Source of the DNA: Janthinobacterium sp. 1_2014MBL_MicDiv | Lineage (GTDB): Bacteria; Pseudomonadota; Gammaproteobacteria; Burkholderiales; Burkholderiaceae_D | Reading direction: 5' to 3' | Length of the DNA stretch: 64,000 nucleotides | NCBI RefSeq assembly: GCF_001865675.1 | Contig: NZ_CP011319.1 | Span: forward strand, 4,588,001 to 4,652,000 | Shown here: positions 33,089-44,299 of the stretch, piece after piece | How the letters are laid out: each line of letters begins with the position of its first letter | How positions within the stretch are numbered: the first letter of the stretch is position 1 | The notes under the pieces: model-generated | The model's input: the letters and a program-made list of their open reading frames with translations, nothing else | Database searches by the model: none | Told to the model about the DNA's origin: nothing | Translations under genes and position numbers: made by a program

Positions 33089-33877
33089 TTACATGACCTC
33101 GCCGCCGGCGACGGCGATCGATTGCCCATTCATGGCGGATGACGCGGGCAGGCATAGCCACGCCACCGCATCGGCCACTTCGCGCGCCTGCACCAGGCGC
33201 TGCTGCGGGTTGGCGGCCGCCAGCTCGGCGCGCGCCGCATCCTCGCCGCGCCCCGTCTTGCGCACGATATTCTGCACCGCCTGCGCCACCATCTCCGTTT
33301 CCGTGTAGCCGGGGCAGACGGCGTTGACGGTCACGCCGCGCGGCGCCACTTCCAGCGCCAGCGCGCGCGTCAGGCCGATCACGCCATGCTTGGCGGCGAC
33401 ATACGCGCTGACGTAACGGTAGCCTTTCAAGCCCGCCGTCGACGCCACGTTGACGATGCGCCCCCAGCCCGCCTCCAGCATGCCCGGCATGGCCGCCTGG
33501 CAGCAGTGGAACACACCCGTCAGGTTCACGGCCAGCATCTGCTGCCAGATGGCGGCATCGGTCTTGCCGAACGGCGCCGCATGCGCCTGGCCCGCATTAT
33601 TGACCAATATGTCGATGCGGCCGAAATGCGCGGCCGCCTGCGCGAAACCGGCCTGCACGGACGCTTCCACGCTCACGTCGAGCACGCAGATGGCCACCCT
33701 GCCCACATGGCCGCCCTCTTCCAGCTGCAGGCGCGCGCGCGCCAGGCGCGCGCCGTCGCGCCCGGCCAGCGTGACCCTGGCCCCCGCATCGAGCAGGACG
33801 CCCGCGCAAGCGAGGCCGATGCCGCTGCCGGCCCCCGTCACCAGTGCGTGCTTGTCCATCAATGCTTGCGTCGTCAT
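33089..33877 (-). CDS. short-chain dehydrogenase (3-hydroxyacyl-CoA dehydrogenase-like)
   Basis: 262 residues. The NAD-binding motif TGAGSGIGLACAG, NNAGQ and the catalytic YxxxK as SAYVAAKHGVIG are all present, and PGYTETEMV follows. The length and C-terminal extension (MNGQSIAVAGGEVM) resemble 3-hydroxybutyrate/3-hydroxyacyl-CoA dehydrogenases. It should oxidise a hydroxyl of a CoA-bound intermediate in the aromatic pathway. It starts one base after the stop of the monooxygenase/reductase gene. Confidence 0.9.
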   Translation of the reverse strand: MTTQALMDKHALVTGAGSGIGLACAGVLLDAGARVTLAGRDGARLARARLQLEEGGHVGRVAICVLDVSVEASVQAGFAQAAAHFGRIDILVNNAGQAHAAPFGKTDAAIWQQMLAVNLTGVFHCCQAAMPGMLEAGWGRIVNVASTAGLKGYRYVSAYVAAKHGVIGLTRALALEVAPRGVTVNAVCPGYTETEMVAQAVQNIVRKTGRGEDAARAELAAANPQQRLVQAREVADAVAWLCLPASSAMNGQSIAVAGGEVM

Positions 33878-33878
33878 G

Positions 33879-36256
<2,378 letters not shown>

Positions 36257-36260
<4 letters not shown>

Positions 36261-37876
36261 GGGGTGTCCGTGCGAAGTTTGAAACGCTGCAGCTTGCCCG
36301 TTTCCGTGCGCGGCAAGGCGGAAAGGAAGCGGATGGCGCGCGGATACTTGTAGGGGGCGATCTGCTGGCGCACGAAGTCCTGCAGTTCGGCCGCCAGCGC
36401 GTCGCCGGCAGGAAAACCATCCTTCAGCACCACGTGCGCCTCGACGATCTGGCCGCGCTCGGCATCGGCGCGGCCGACCACGCCGCATTCGGCCACGGCC
36501 GGATGGCGCAGCAGCGCCTCTTCCACTTCCGGGCCGGCGATGTTGTAGCCGGCCGAGACGATCATGTCGTCGCTGCGCGAGCGGTAATAGAAATAGCCAT
36601 CGCCGTCCATCTCGAAGGTGTCGCCCGTCAGGTTCCAGCCATGGAGCACGTACTCGCGCTGGCGCGGATCGGCCAGGTAGCGGCATCCGGTCGGCCCCTT
36701 CACGGCCAGCCGGCCCGTCACGCCGGGCGGCTGCGGCACGCCGGCGTCGTCGACGATACAGGCCTGGTAGCCCGGGATGGCCTTGCCGATGGCGCCGCGG
36801 CGGATACCGTCGCCCGTGGCGGAAATGAAGATGTGCAGCATTTCGGTGGCGCCGATGCCATCCGTCATGGCCAGTCCGGTCGCCGCCTGCCAGGCGTCGC
36901 GCGTGGCCAGCGGCAGCGCTTCGCCGGCCGACACCGACAGGCGCAGGCTGCGCACGTCGTGGCCGGCCGCCAGGGGCGCCATCTGGCGGTAAAAGGTGGG
37001 CGCCGTGAAGCAGATGGTGGCCTGATAGGCGCCGATGGCGCGCAGCAGGGCCTCGGGCGTGAGCTTTTCCAGCAGCACGGTGGCCGCGCCAAAGCGCAGG
37101 GGGAACAGCAGCAGGCCGCCGAGACCGAAGGTGAACGCCAGCGGCGGCGTGCCGATGAAGATGTCGTCGGCGCGCACCTGCAGCATGGAACGGGGAAAGC
37201 AGTCGCAGATGGCCAGCAAGTCGCGCTGCATGTGCATCGTGCCCTTGGGAACGCCCGTCGTGCCCGAGGTAAAACTGATCAGGCAGACCTCGTCGGCCGC
37301 CGTATCGTGCGCGGCGAATGGCGCATCATGGGCCGCCATGCGCCGCTCCAGTTCAGCGTCGTCGGCGCCAAAGCACAGCATGGGCGGCAAGCCGGGCAAG
37401 CCATCGAGTTCGGCGCGCAAGCCTTGCGCGCACAGCACGGCGTTCACTTCGGCCTTGGCCACGATGGTCGACAGTTCGCGCGCGCGCAGCAGCGGCATGG
37501 TGGGCACGGCGATGCAGCCAGCCTTCAGCACGGCCAGCAGGCAGGCGGCCATCATCGGCGTATTCGCGCCGCGCAGCAGCACGCGGTTGCCCGGCATCAG
37601 GCGCAGGTCGCCGCGCAGCACGTGGGCGATGCGGTCGACCTGGCGCGCCAGCTGCGCGTAGCTCCAGCGCTGTCCTTCGGCATGGATGGCGATGCGCTCG
37701 CCACCACCGCCGGCGACGGCGTCATCGAGCAGCACGGCGACGCAGTTCAGGCGCGCCGGATACTGCAGCTCGGGCAAGTCAAAGCACAGCTGCGGCCAGA
37801 GTGCGCGCGGCGGCAGGTGCGTGCGCGCGAAGTCGTCATGGGGTGACGCGGGGGAATCCGAAAGATCGCTGTTCAT
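36257..37876 (-). CDS. 2-aminobenzoate-CoA ligase-like (benzoate-CoA ligase family)
   Basis: 539 residues from the ATG at 37876 (AGGA seven bases upstream). It is an AMP-forming acyl-CoA synthetase: the P-loop-like motif is ISFTSGTTGVPKGTMHMQ near residue 180, then GIGATEMLHIFISATG, YFYYRSRSDDMIVSAGYNIAGPEVEEALLRHPAV and the catalytic Lys region in PRTETGKLQRFKLR. It activates an aromatic acid to its CoA thioester in the cytoplasm. It is the first gene of the operon and overlaps the fusion monooxygenase gene, the same pair as the aerobic 2-aminobenzoate pathway of Azoarcus. Substrate specificity is inferred from context. Confidence 0.87.
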
Positions 37877-37922
37877 GCTGATCCTGGCTGGTTGCGGGCA
37901 TGCGGGCATGCGCCGAAAGCAG

Positions 37923-37953
37923 ATACTTTAAACCTAAAGTATTTTTCCAGCAA
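37923..37953 (-). promoter_or_regulatory. promoter and MarR-type operator of the aromatic-acid operon
   Basis: ATACTTTA-AACC-TAAAGTAT (37923-37942) is a perfect 8+4+8 palindrome, the size of MarR operators. On the minus strand TTGCTG (plus 37948-37953), 17 bp, TAAAGT (plus 37925-37930) form a plausible promoter, so the palindrome covers the -10 and most of the spacer, as expected for repression. It is 47-66 bp upstream of the ligase start, and the operon encodes its own MarR. Confidence 0.7.
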
Positions 37954-37978
37954 GCGAAAAGCGTATGCGGGCGTGTGC

Positions 37979-38686
37979 TCAGTCGCCGTCCTGCTGGCGC
38001 AGCAGGCGCGCCTGTTGCGCCACGCTGCGCGCCAGGGCGGCCAGCACCGTGGGCAGCTGGTCGCCATCGAGCACCGCCGCCTGCAGCAAGGCCGCCATGT
38101 CGGCCGCCGCCCCCTGCAAGCCGAGGGTGCGGCAGCCCAGGTGCAGCCGTTCGAGCAGCTGGCGCGCCTGGGCCGGTTCGCCGCGCGCCAGCAAGCCATC
38201 GACCTGCCCGCCGGCGGCGCCCACCTGTTCCTGGAATCCCGTCAGATACGCCAGCAGGCGTTCGTCATCGATGCCCAGACGCCGTGCCGTCTCCTGCGGC
38301 GCCTCGGCCGGCAAGAGCGGCATGTCGAAGCAGGCGTCGATATGCTGGCGCACCTGCTCCGGCTGGAATGGCTTGACGATATAGCCGGCGGCGCCGGCCT
38401 GCACGGCGTCGCGCACGGTGTCGTGGTCATTGGCGGACGAGACCAGCACCAGCGGCATGGCGTCGAGCGCACTGTCGGAGCGGATTTTCTGCAGCAGTTC
38501 CATGCCCGACAGGCGCGGCATGCGCAAGTCGCAAAAGCACAGCGCCGGCCGCAGCCCGCCTTCGAGCTGCTCCCACGCGGCCGCGCCATCCTCGGCTTCC
38601 ACGATATCGTGCACGCCGCAGCTGTCGATCAGGTGCATCAGCACCATGCGCGAAACGACATCATCATCCACCACCAGTACTTTCAT
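37979..38686 (-). CDS. response regulator with C-terminal helical (degenerate HPt-like) domain
   Basis: 235 residues from the ATG at 38686 (GGAG eight bases upstream). The receiver domain spans residues 1-120: acidic DDD at 7-9, phospho-acceptor Asp53 in LCFCDLRMPRLSG, and Lys105 in GYIVKPFQPEQ. There is no DNA-binding domain. The rest is an all-helical region (LLERLHLGCRTLGLQGAAADMAALLQAA) resembling an HPt domain in which the His-x2-Lys-Gly core is replaced. It follows the hybrid kinase gene by 88 bp, so it is probably the kinase's partner. Output may be protein-protein interaction. A phosphate-sink role is possible. Confidence 0.83.
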   Translation of the reverse strand: MKVLVVDDDVVSRMVLMHLIDSCGVHDIVEAEDGAAAWEQLEGGLRPALCFCDLRMPRLSGMELLQKIRSDSALDAMPLVLVSSANDHDTVRDAVQAGAAGYIVKPFQPEQVRQHIDACFDMPLLPAEAPQETARRLGIDDERLLAYLTGFQEQVGAAGGQVDGLLARGEPAQARQLLERLHLGCRTLGLQGAAADMAALLQAAVLDGDQLPTVLAALARSVAQQARLLRQQDGD

Positions 38687-38774
38687 TACGCTCTCCAGGA
38701 CCGGCACTGTCAGGGGTGCCTGCCGCATATTCTACCGAGTTTCCGGCCGATTCCGATTGCCGATCTTGTATATT

Positions 38775-41700
38775 TTACATTTCCCTGTCCAAAACGGCGA
38801 TTTGCGTCAGCAGTGCGTGCAGGCGCGGCAAATGCAGGGCCACCTGTTGCCAGCGGCCGCCGTCGGCCGCCTCCTCCAGTTCCGTGCACAGCATGTGCAG
38901 CGCCGTTTCATCGAGATACGCGGCGCTGCCCTTCAAGCCGTGCAGCAGGCGCCCCGCGCCCTCCTTGTCGCGCGCGGCCAGGGCCACGTCGAGTTCGTGC
39001 AACCGCCCTTCCAGGTCGGCGACAAAGGCGGTGCGGATGCGGCGCTGCAGCTCGCCGCCGCGGCTGGCCTGGGCCGGCAGCGCCGTGCCGGCGGCCGGTG
39101 CGACGCCGAACAGCGCATCGAGTTCGGCCTGGCCGCGCTGTACGCCGCGCGGCGCGGCGCCCGGCATGCGCGGCAGCATGAAACCGCGCTGCAGCTGGCG
39201 CTCGATGGCGCGCGCCAGCAAGGCATGCAGCGCCGCCTCGTCGACTGGCTTGCTGAGGAAATCGTCCATGCCCACGCCCAGGTAGCGGCTGCGGTCCTCC
39301 TCGCTGGCATTCGCCGTCAGGGCCACGATCATCAATTCCTGGTCGCGCACCGGCTGCTCGGGCCAGCCGCCGACGCGGATCAAGCGCGTCGCCGTGGCGC
39401 CATCCATCTCCGGCATGCGCCCGTCCATCAGCACCAGGTCATAGCGCGTATGCACGCAGGCGGCCACCGCCAGCACGCCATTGGCCACCACGTCGACCCG
39501 GTGTCCCAGCTCCTCGAGCATGACTCGGATGATGATCTGGTTGGTCGGGAAGTCTTCCGCGCACAGCACGCGCAGCTGGTGGCTGTGCGGCGCCAGCGCC
39601 ACCTGCGGCACCAGCGGCGGCGCCACGCCATCGGCCAGCGGCAGCGTAAACGTGAAGATGCTGCCCTGCCCCGGCGTGCTGGCCACCTCGATCTCGCCTT
39701 GCATCAGCTCGACCAGCTGGCGGCAGATCGCCAGGCCCAGGCCCGTGCCGCCATAGCGCCGCGTGGTGCTGGCATCGGCCTGCTCGAACTTCTGGAACAG
39801 GCGCGCCATCGCTTCGGCGTCGATGCCGATGCCGCTGTCGCTGACGGTGAAGCGAATCAGGTTGACCTGGCGCCCGCCACGCATGCCGGCCACCCCGGCC
39901 CGCTCGACGTACACGCTGACGCCGCCGCGCTGGGTAAATTTGAAGGCATTGCCGACCAGGTTGACGAGCACCTGGCGCAGGCGCGTCGGGTCGCCCACCA
40001 CGAATGGCGGCAAGTCGGGCGCGAAGTCGATGGAAAAGCCGATGCTGCGCGCGGCCGCCTGTTCCTCGAACAGGCTGACCACGTTCTCGATCGCCGCGCC
40101 GAGCGCGAAATCGATGTTTTCGATACTCAGCTTGCCCGCCTCGATCTTGGAAAAGTCGAGCAGGTCGTTGATGATCACCAGCAGCGACTGCGCATTGGCC
40201 TGGCCGCGCAGGATCTGCTCGCGCGTCGCATCGTGCAACTGCTCATCGCGCAGGGCAAAGCCCAGCATGCCGATCACGCCGGCCAGCGGCGTGCGCATCT
40301 CGTGGCTCATATTGGCGAGGAATTCCGATTTCTGGCGCGTCGCATCCTCGGCCTTGCGCTTGGCCTGGCGCAGGCTTTCCTCGTTTTTCTTCAGGCTGCT
40401 GTTGACCTGCGCCAGCTTGTCCGACTGCGCCAGCACCTCGATTTCCTTGCTCTGCAGCTCGGCGTTCTTCTGGTACACCTCGGCCGTGCGCTCGCTGACC
40501 TGCTTTTCCAGTTCGTTCTGCTGGCGCCGCACCGTGCGCATGCGCTGGCGGTAGGCGCCATACACGGCGCCCAGCAGCAACAGCGCCATCAGGGTGCGGA
40601 ACCACCAGGTTTTCCAGAATGGCGGCAGGATCGTGATGGCCAGGGTGGCGCCGCTCTCGTTCCACACGCCGTCCTTGTTGGCCGCCTTGACGCGGAAGAC
40701 ATAATTGCCGGGATCGAGGTTGGTGTAGGTGGCGAAGCGCCGGCCCGCATTCGTCATGACCCAGTCCTGGTCGAAACCTTCGAGCCGGTAGGCGAACACA
40801 TTGCGCTGCGGCGCGGCGAAATGCAGCGCCGCGAATTCGAGGGAAAACACGCTCTCGCGGCTGGTCAGGCTCAGGGTGCGCGTATGGTCGATGGCCGTGG
40901 CGAGCACCCGCGCGAATTCGCCGCGGCCGATGGCCACCGGCTTGTTGAAGATCTGCAGCTCGGTGATGGCCACCAGCGGCGGCACGCGGTTGTCATGGAT
41001 GTCGCGCGGCGAGAAGGCCGTCATGCCATTGAAGCCGCCGAAATACATGGTGCCGTCGGCCGCGCGCAGCGCCGCGCCGTCGAAGTACGAGCCTTCCACC
41101 GTGCCGTCGGCGCTGTCGTAGTTGCGGAACAAGCCGCTGCGCATGTCGAGCCGGGTGATGCCGCTGTTGGTGCTGAGCCACAGCTGCTCGTTGTCGTCGC
41201 CCAGGATGCTGGCGACGGCATCGTCGGCCATGCCGTCCTTGCGCAGGAAGCGGCGGAAGCGGATCTCGCCCTTCGCATCGACGTCCATGCGGTTCAGGCC
41301 ATTGGCCGTGCCCACCCACAGCACGCCGCGCTTGTCCTCGTGCAGGAAATGCACTTCATCGTGACTGAGGCTGTGCGGGTTTTGCGGGTCGTGGCGGAAG
41401 TGGCGGAAATGGCCGGTGGCGCGGTCGAACAGGTCGATGCCATGGAAGGTGCCTATCCACAGCTGGCCCTTGCTGTCTTCCAGCACCGGGCGCACCATGT
41501 TGTCGGACAGGCTGTTCGGGTCGGCGGGATCGTGGCGGTAGGTGGTGAATTGCTTGCTGACGGGGTCGAACAGGTGCACGCCGCCGCGCGACGACACCCA
41601 CAGCTTGCCGCTGCGCTCTCCCGCGATATTGCGGATCGTGTCGCTGTTCGGATCGCCGACGGCAAAGCGCGTGGTGGAAAAGCGCCGCGTAAGCGGGTCG

Positions 41701-43061
41701 AAGCGGTGCAAGCCCGTGCGCCCGCCCACCCACAGCACGCCGTCGGGCGCCAGGTACAGCGACGAGACCTGCTCGTCGCGCGCCATGCCGGGCGTGGCGC
41801 GGATGTCGAACAGCTGCGCCGTGCCATCGCGCGTGTCGTACAGCTTCAAGCCGCTGCTGGTGGCCAGCCACAGCTTGCCGCCGCTCGCATCGGCCAGGGC
41901 CCGCACTTTCTTGTCGGCCAGCGCGCCCACGTCGCCGGGCGCGCGCACCATGCGCGAAAAGCCGCCGCTGCCCAGGTCGACCCGGCTCACGCCGTTGTAC
42001 CAGGAACCGACCCAGAAGGTGCCGGCGCGGTCGCGGTACAGCGACGACAGCTGGTTGTCGGCGACGCTGAACTTGTCGCCCGTCTGGTGGCGGTACTGCA
42101 GGAAGGTGTCGCTCTCGGGCAGCCAGCGGAACAGGCCATCGGCATTGCTGCCGACCCAGACCGTGGCGTCGATATCCTGGTACAGGCTGGCGACGCGGAT
42201 GGCGGAAAAGCCATTTTTCTCGCCGAGGCGCACGCGCGACTGCGGCGCCTGGCCGGCCGCCCCCAGGCGCCAGCGTTCGGCGCCGGCCATGGTGCCGATC
42301 CACAGGTTTTGCTGGCGGTCGATCAGCAGCGACTGGATGACGTTGTACTTCGAGCCGGGCGTCGTGTCGACGGCAAAGTGTTCGAAGCGCTCGCTGCCCG
42401 GCGCCAGCATGTCCAGCCCCGTGACGGTGCCTATCCACAGGCGCTTTTGCGCGTCCAGCGCCAGCGTCTTGATCTCGTTGTCGCCCAGGCTGTGCGGGTT
42501 GTCCTCTTCATGGTGCCAGCTGCGGAAGGCGCCCGTGGCATGGTCGAAATGCTGCAAGCCGTCCGAGGTGGCGATCCAGAAGCCGCGCGCGCCATCGTCG
42601 AGGATGGCGTGGATATGCCGGTTGCCGTTGCCGCGCTTGCTTTTTTCCTTGGGCAGGTAGTGGATGAAGGTCTGGCTGGCCGAATCGAAACGGTCGAGGC
42701 CATTGTCCGTGCCCACCCATAGCTGGCCCTGGCTATCGACGTGCAGCACGCCGACCCAGTTGTCGGCCAGGCTGGTGCTGTCACCCTCGATATTCTTGTA
42801 GACGACGACGCGGTAGCCGTCAAAGCGGCTCAGGCCGGACTGGCTGCCGAACCACATATAGCCTTGCCGGTCCTGGGCGATGGCCAGCACGGATTCCTGC
42901 GCCAGGCCATGTTCGACGCTGAGCTGGTCGAAACGCAAGGTGCGCGCGGGCGCCGCCCCGGCCCAGCCACTCAATAGTAGACTGAATAACAACACCACAT
43001 CGCAAACACGTCGAAATACCAGCACAGTCGTCCTGTCAAAAAAAACGCGAAAAACCCGCAC
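38775..43061 (-). CDS. hybrid two-component sensor with beta-propeller periplasmic sensor, HisKA, receiver and HPt domains
   Basis: 1428 residues; the start is a GTG at 43061 with GGAG five bases upstream. A signal segment (CDVVLLFSLLLSGWAGAAPA) is followed by about 14 two-component-regulator propeller repeats (for example LWVGTDNGLDRFD, LWIGTVTGLDML). A Y_Y_Y domain (FAYRLEGFDQDWVMTNAGRRFATYTNLDPGNYVFRVKA) precedes a transmembrane helix near residue 815 and a coiled coil. HisKA has His near 920 (MSHEMRTPLAGVIG), with a HATPase after it. A receiver has Asp near 1210 (DLVLMDGRMPEMDG), and an HPt has His near 1370 (LLHGLKGSAAYL). This architecture senses extracellular, often carbohydrate, ligands. 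The separate response regulator lies next downstream and a patatin gene upstream. Confidence 0.93.
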   Translation of the reverse strand: MRVFRVFFDRTTVLVFRRVCDVVLLFSLLLSGWAGAAPARTLRFDQLSVEHGLAQESVLAIAQDRQGYMWFGSQSGLSRFDGYRVVVYKNIEGDSTSLADNWVGVLHVDSQGQLWVGTDNGLDRFDSASQTFIHYLPKEKSKRGNGNRHIHAILDDGARGFWIATSDGLQHFDHATGAFRSWHHEEDNPHSLGDNEIKTLALDAQKRLWIGTVTGLDMLAPGSERFEHFAVDTTPGSKYNVIQSLLIDRQQNLWIGTMAGAERWRLGAAGQAPQSRVRLGEKNGFSAIRVASLYQDIDATVWVGSNADGLFRWLPESDTFLQYRHQTGDKFSVADNQLSSLYRDRAGTFWVGSWYNGVSRVDLGSGGFSRMVRAPGDVGALADKKVRALADASGGKLWLATSSGLKLYDTRDGTAQLFDIRATPGMARDEQVSSLYLAPDGVLWVGGRTGLHRFDPLTRRFSTTRFAVGDPNSDTIRNIAGERSGKLWVSSRGGVHLFDPVSKQFTTYRHDPADPNSLSDNMVRPVLEDSKGQLWIGTFHGIDLFDRATGHFRHFRHDPQNPHSLSHDEVHFLHEDKRGVLWVGTANGLNRMDVDAKGEIRFRRFLRKDGMADDAVASILGDDNEQLWLSTNSGITRLDMRSGLFRNYDSADGTVEGSYFDGAALRAADGTMYFGGFNGMTAFSPRDIHDNRVPPLVAITELQIFNKPVAIGRGEFARVLATAIDHTRTLSLTSRESVFSLEFAALHFAAPQRNVFAYRLEGFDQDWVMTNAGRRFATYTNLDPGNYVFRVKAANKDGVWNESGATLAITILPPFWKTWWFRTLMALLLLGAVYGAYRQRMRTVRRQQNELEKQVSERTAEVYQKNAELQSKEIEVLAQSDKLAQVNSSLKKNEESLRQAKRKAEDATRQKSEFLANMSHEMRTPLAGVIGMLGFALRDEQLHDATREQILRGQANAQSLLVIINDLLDFSKIEAGKLSIENIDFALGAAIENVVSLFEEQAAARSIGFSIDFAPDLPPFVVGDPTRLRQVLVNLVGNAFKFTQRGGVSVYVERAGVAGMRGGRQVNLIRFTVSDSGIGIDAEAMARLFQKFEQADASTTRRYGGTGLGLAICRQLVELMQGEIEVASTPGQGSIFTFTLPLADGVAPPLVPQVALAPHSHQLRVLCAEDFPTNQIIIRVMLEELGHRVDVVANGVLAVAACVHTRYDLVLMDGRMPEMDGATATRLIRVGGWPEQPVRDQELMIVALTANASEEDRSRYLGVGMDDFLSKPVDEAALHALLARAIERQLQRGFMLPRMPGAAPRGVQRGQAELDALFGVAPAAGTALPAQASRGGELQRRIRTAFVADLEGRLHELDVALAARDKEGAGRLLHGLKGSAAYLDETALHMLCTELEEAADGGRWQQVALHLPRLHALLTQIAVLDREM

Positions 43062-43079
43062 GCCGCTCCAAGGGCCGTC

Positions 43080-44249
43080 TCAGGAACCAAAGAACGCCAG
43101 GACATCATCCTTGCGGGCTTGCGTATCGCGCTGTCCAAGACGGATCAGCTCGTTAGTATACGTCGATTCGAACAATAAATACGAAGCCAGCGCCGCGCCG
43201 CGGGCTTCGGCCGCGCCGATTCCCGACAACATGGTGCGTATCGGCCGCGGCAGACTGCCGATATGCCGGCTGGCGATGGCGTCAAGCCGCTCGGATGGCG
43301 CGATGACCAGCAACTCCACGGGCCGCAGCGCCGTCTTGCCCAGCAATTCGGGCGGCAGCATCGACAGGGTCAGGTTGATGCGGTTCAGGCGTTCGATATC
43401 CACGGCCAGGCCGTCGAGGAAGATCGACGACAGCGCATGGCCGGCGATCTGCGCCAGGCTCGGGTAGCGCGCCGATTCGGCCGCGCCGGGCGCCGGTTCC
43501 GTCATGCGCCCGGCACCCACCACCAGCACCTTGTTCGCGCCCAGGTGGATGGCCGGCGAAATCGGCGCCAGTTGGCGCATCGAACCGTCGCCGCAGTATT
43601 CGCGCTGGCCGCCCACGTACAGGGGCACGGCGGGGAAGATGAAGGGAATCGCGGCCGAAGCGAGCAGATGCTCGACGCCGATCTGGTCCGGCAGGGCCAG
43701 GCGCTGCGTGCGCACCCACGGCGCGATCTCGGCGGCCGTCTGGTAAAACGTCATGTGCCGGCTGCCCGAATACGACGACGCCGTCACGGCCAGCGCATGC
43801 AGCAGGCCGTCGGCCAGCGCCGCGTCCAGGCGCGGCAAGTCCAGCATGCGGTGCAGCAGGCTCACCAGGGGCGTATTGTCGAGCAGGGAATTGGGCGGCG
43901 ACGCGTGCCACTGGCGCAACAGCCAGCCGAACGACAGCAGCGACAGCCAGCGCGCGCCCGAGCGGATCACGCCCAGCGAATCGGCGCGGTAGACTTGCTC
44001 GACCTCGATATGCTGCCACACGTCGAGCAGCTTTTGCACGCCTTCGCCGAAATTGTCGGCCCGGCACGCCAGCGCCGTGGCGTTGATGGCGCCGGCCGAG
44101 GTACCGCAGATGATGTCGAAGGGATTGCGCGCCGGTGCCCAGCCCGCTTCCCAAAGAATCGCCGAGATCGCCTGCAGCACCCCCACCTGGTAGGCGGCAC
44201 GGGCGCCCCCTCCCGTCAGTATCAAGCCTGTTTTATTTTGCATTCCCAT
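43080..44249 (-). CDS. patatin-like phospholipase
   Basis: 389 residues. The patatin domain opens TGGGARAAYQVGVLQAI (oxyanion loop) and carries the GxSxG nucleophile as IICGTSAGAINATAL. The catalytic Asp is in EYCGDGSMRQLAPISP (DG[SG] motif). There is no signal peptide. Family members are acyl hydrolases acting on phospholipids. This variant also has a long C-terminal region (residues ~250-389) of unknown role. It ends 18 bp before the hybrid kinase gene on the same strand, so the two may be co-transcribed. Confidence 0.9.
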   Translation of the reverse strand: MGMQNKTGLILTGGGARAAYQVGVLQAISAILWEAGWAPARNPFDIICGTSAGAINATALACRADNFGEGVQKLLDVWQHIEVEQVYRADSLGVIRSGARWLSLLSFGWLLRQWHASPPNSLLDNTPLVSLLHRMLDLPRLDAALADGLLHALAVTASSYSGSRHMTFYQTAAEIAPWVRTQRLALPDQIGVEHLLASAAIPFIFPAVPLYVGGQREYCGDGSMRQLAPISPAIHLGANKVLVVGAGRMTEPAPGAAESARYPSLAQIAGHALSSIFLDGLAVDIERLNRINLTLSMLPPELLGKTALRPVELLVIAPSERLDAIASRHIGSLPRPIRTMLSGIGAAEARGAALASYLLFESTYTNELIRLGQRDTQARKDDVLAFFGS

Positions 44250-44299
44250 GCCGGCAGATTAGCAGGGTCTTGATGCTTTGTGGAAAAGTTTGGCGGCAA

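Noticed and set aside
38418..42722. 1434-codon open frame on the plus strand
   Set aside because: It is the antisense shadow of the hybrid sensor kinase, a side effect of high GC at third codon positions; it has no recognisable domain.
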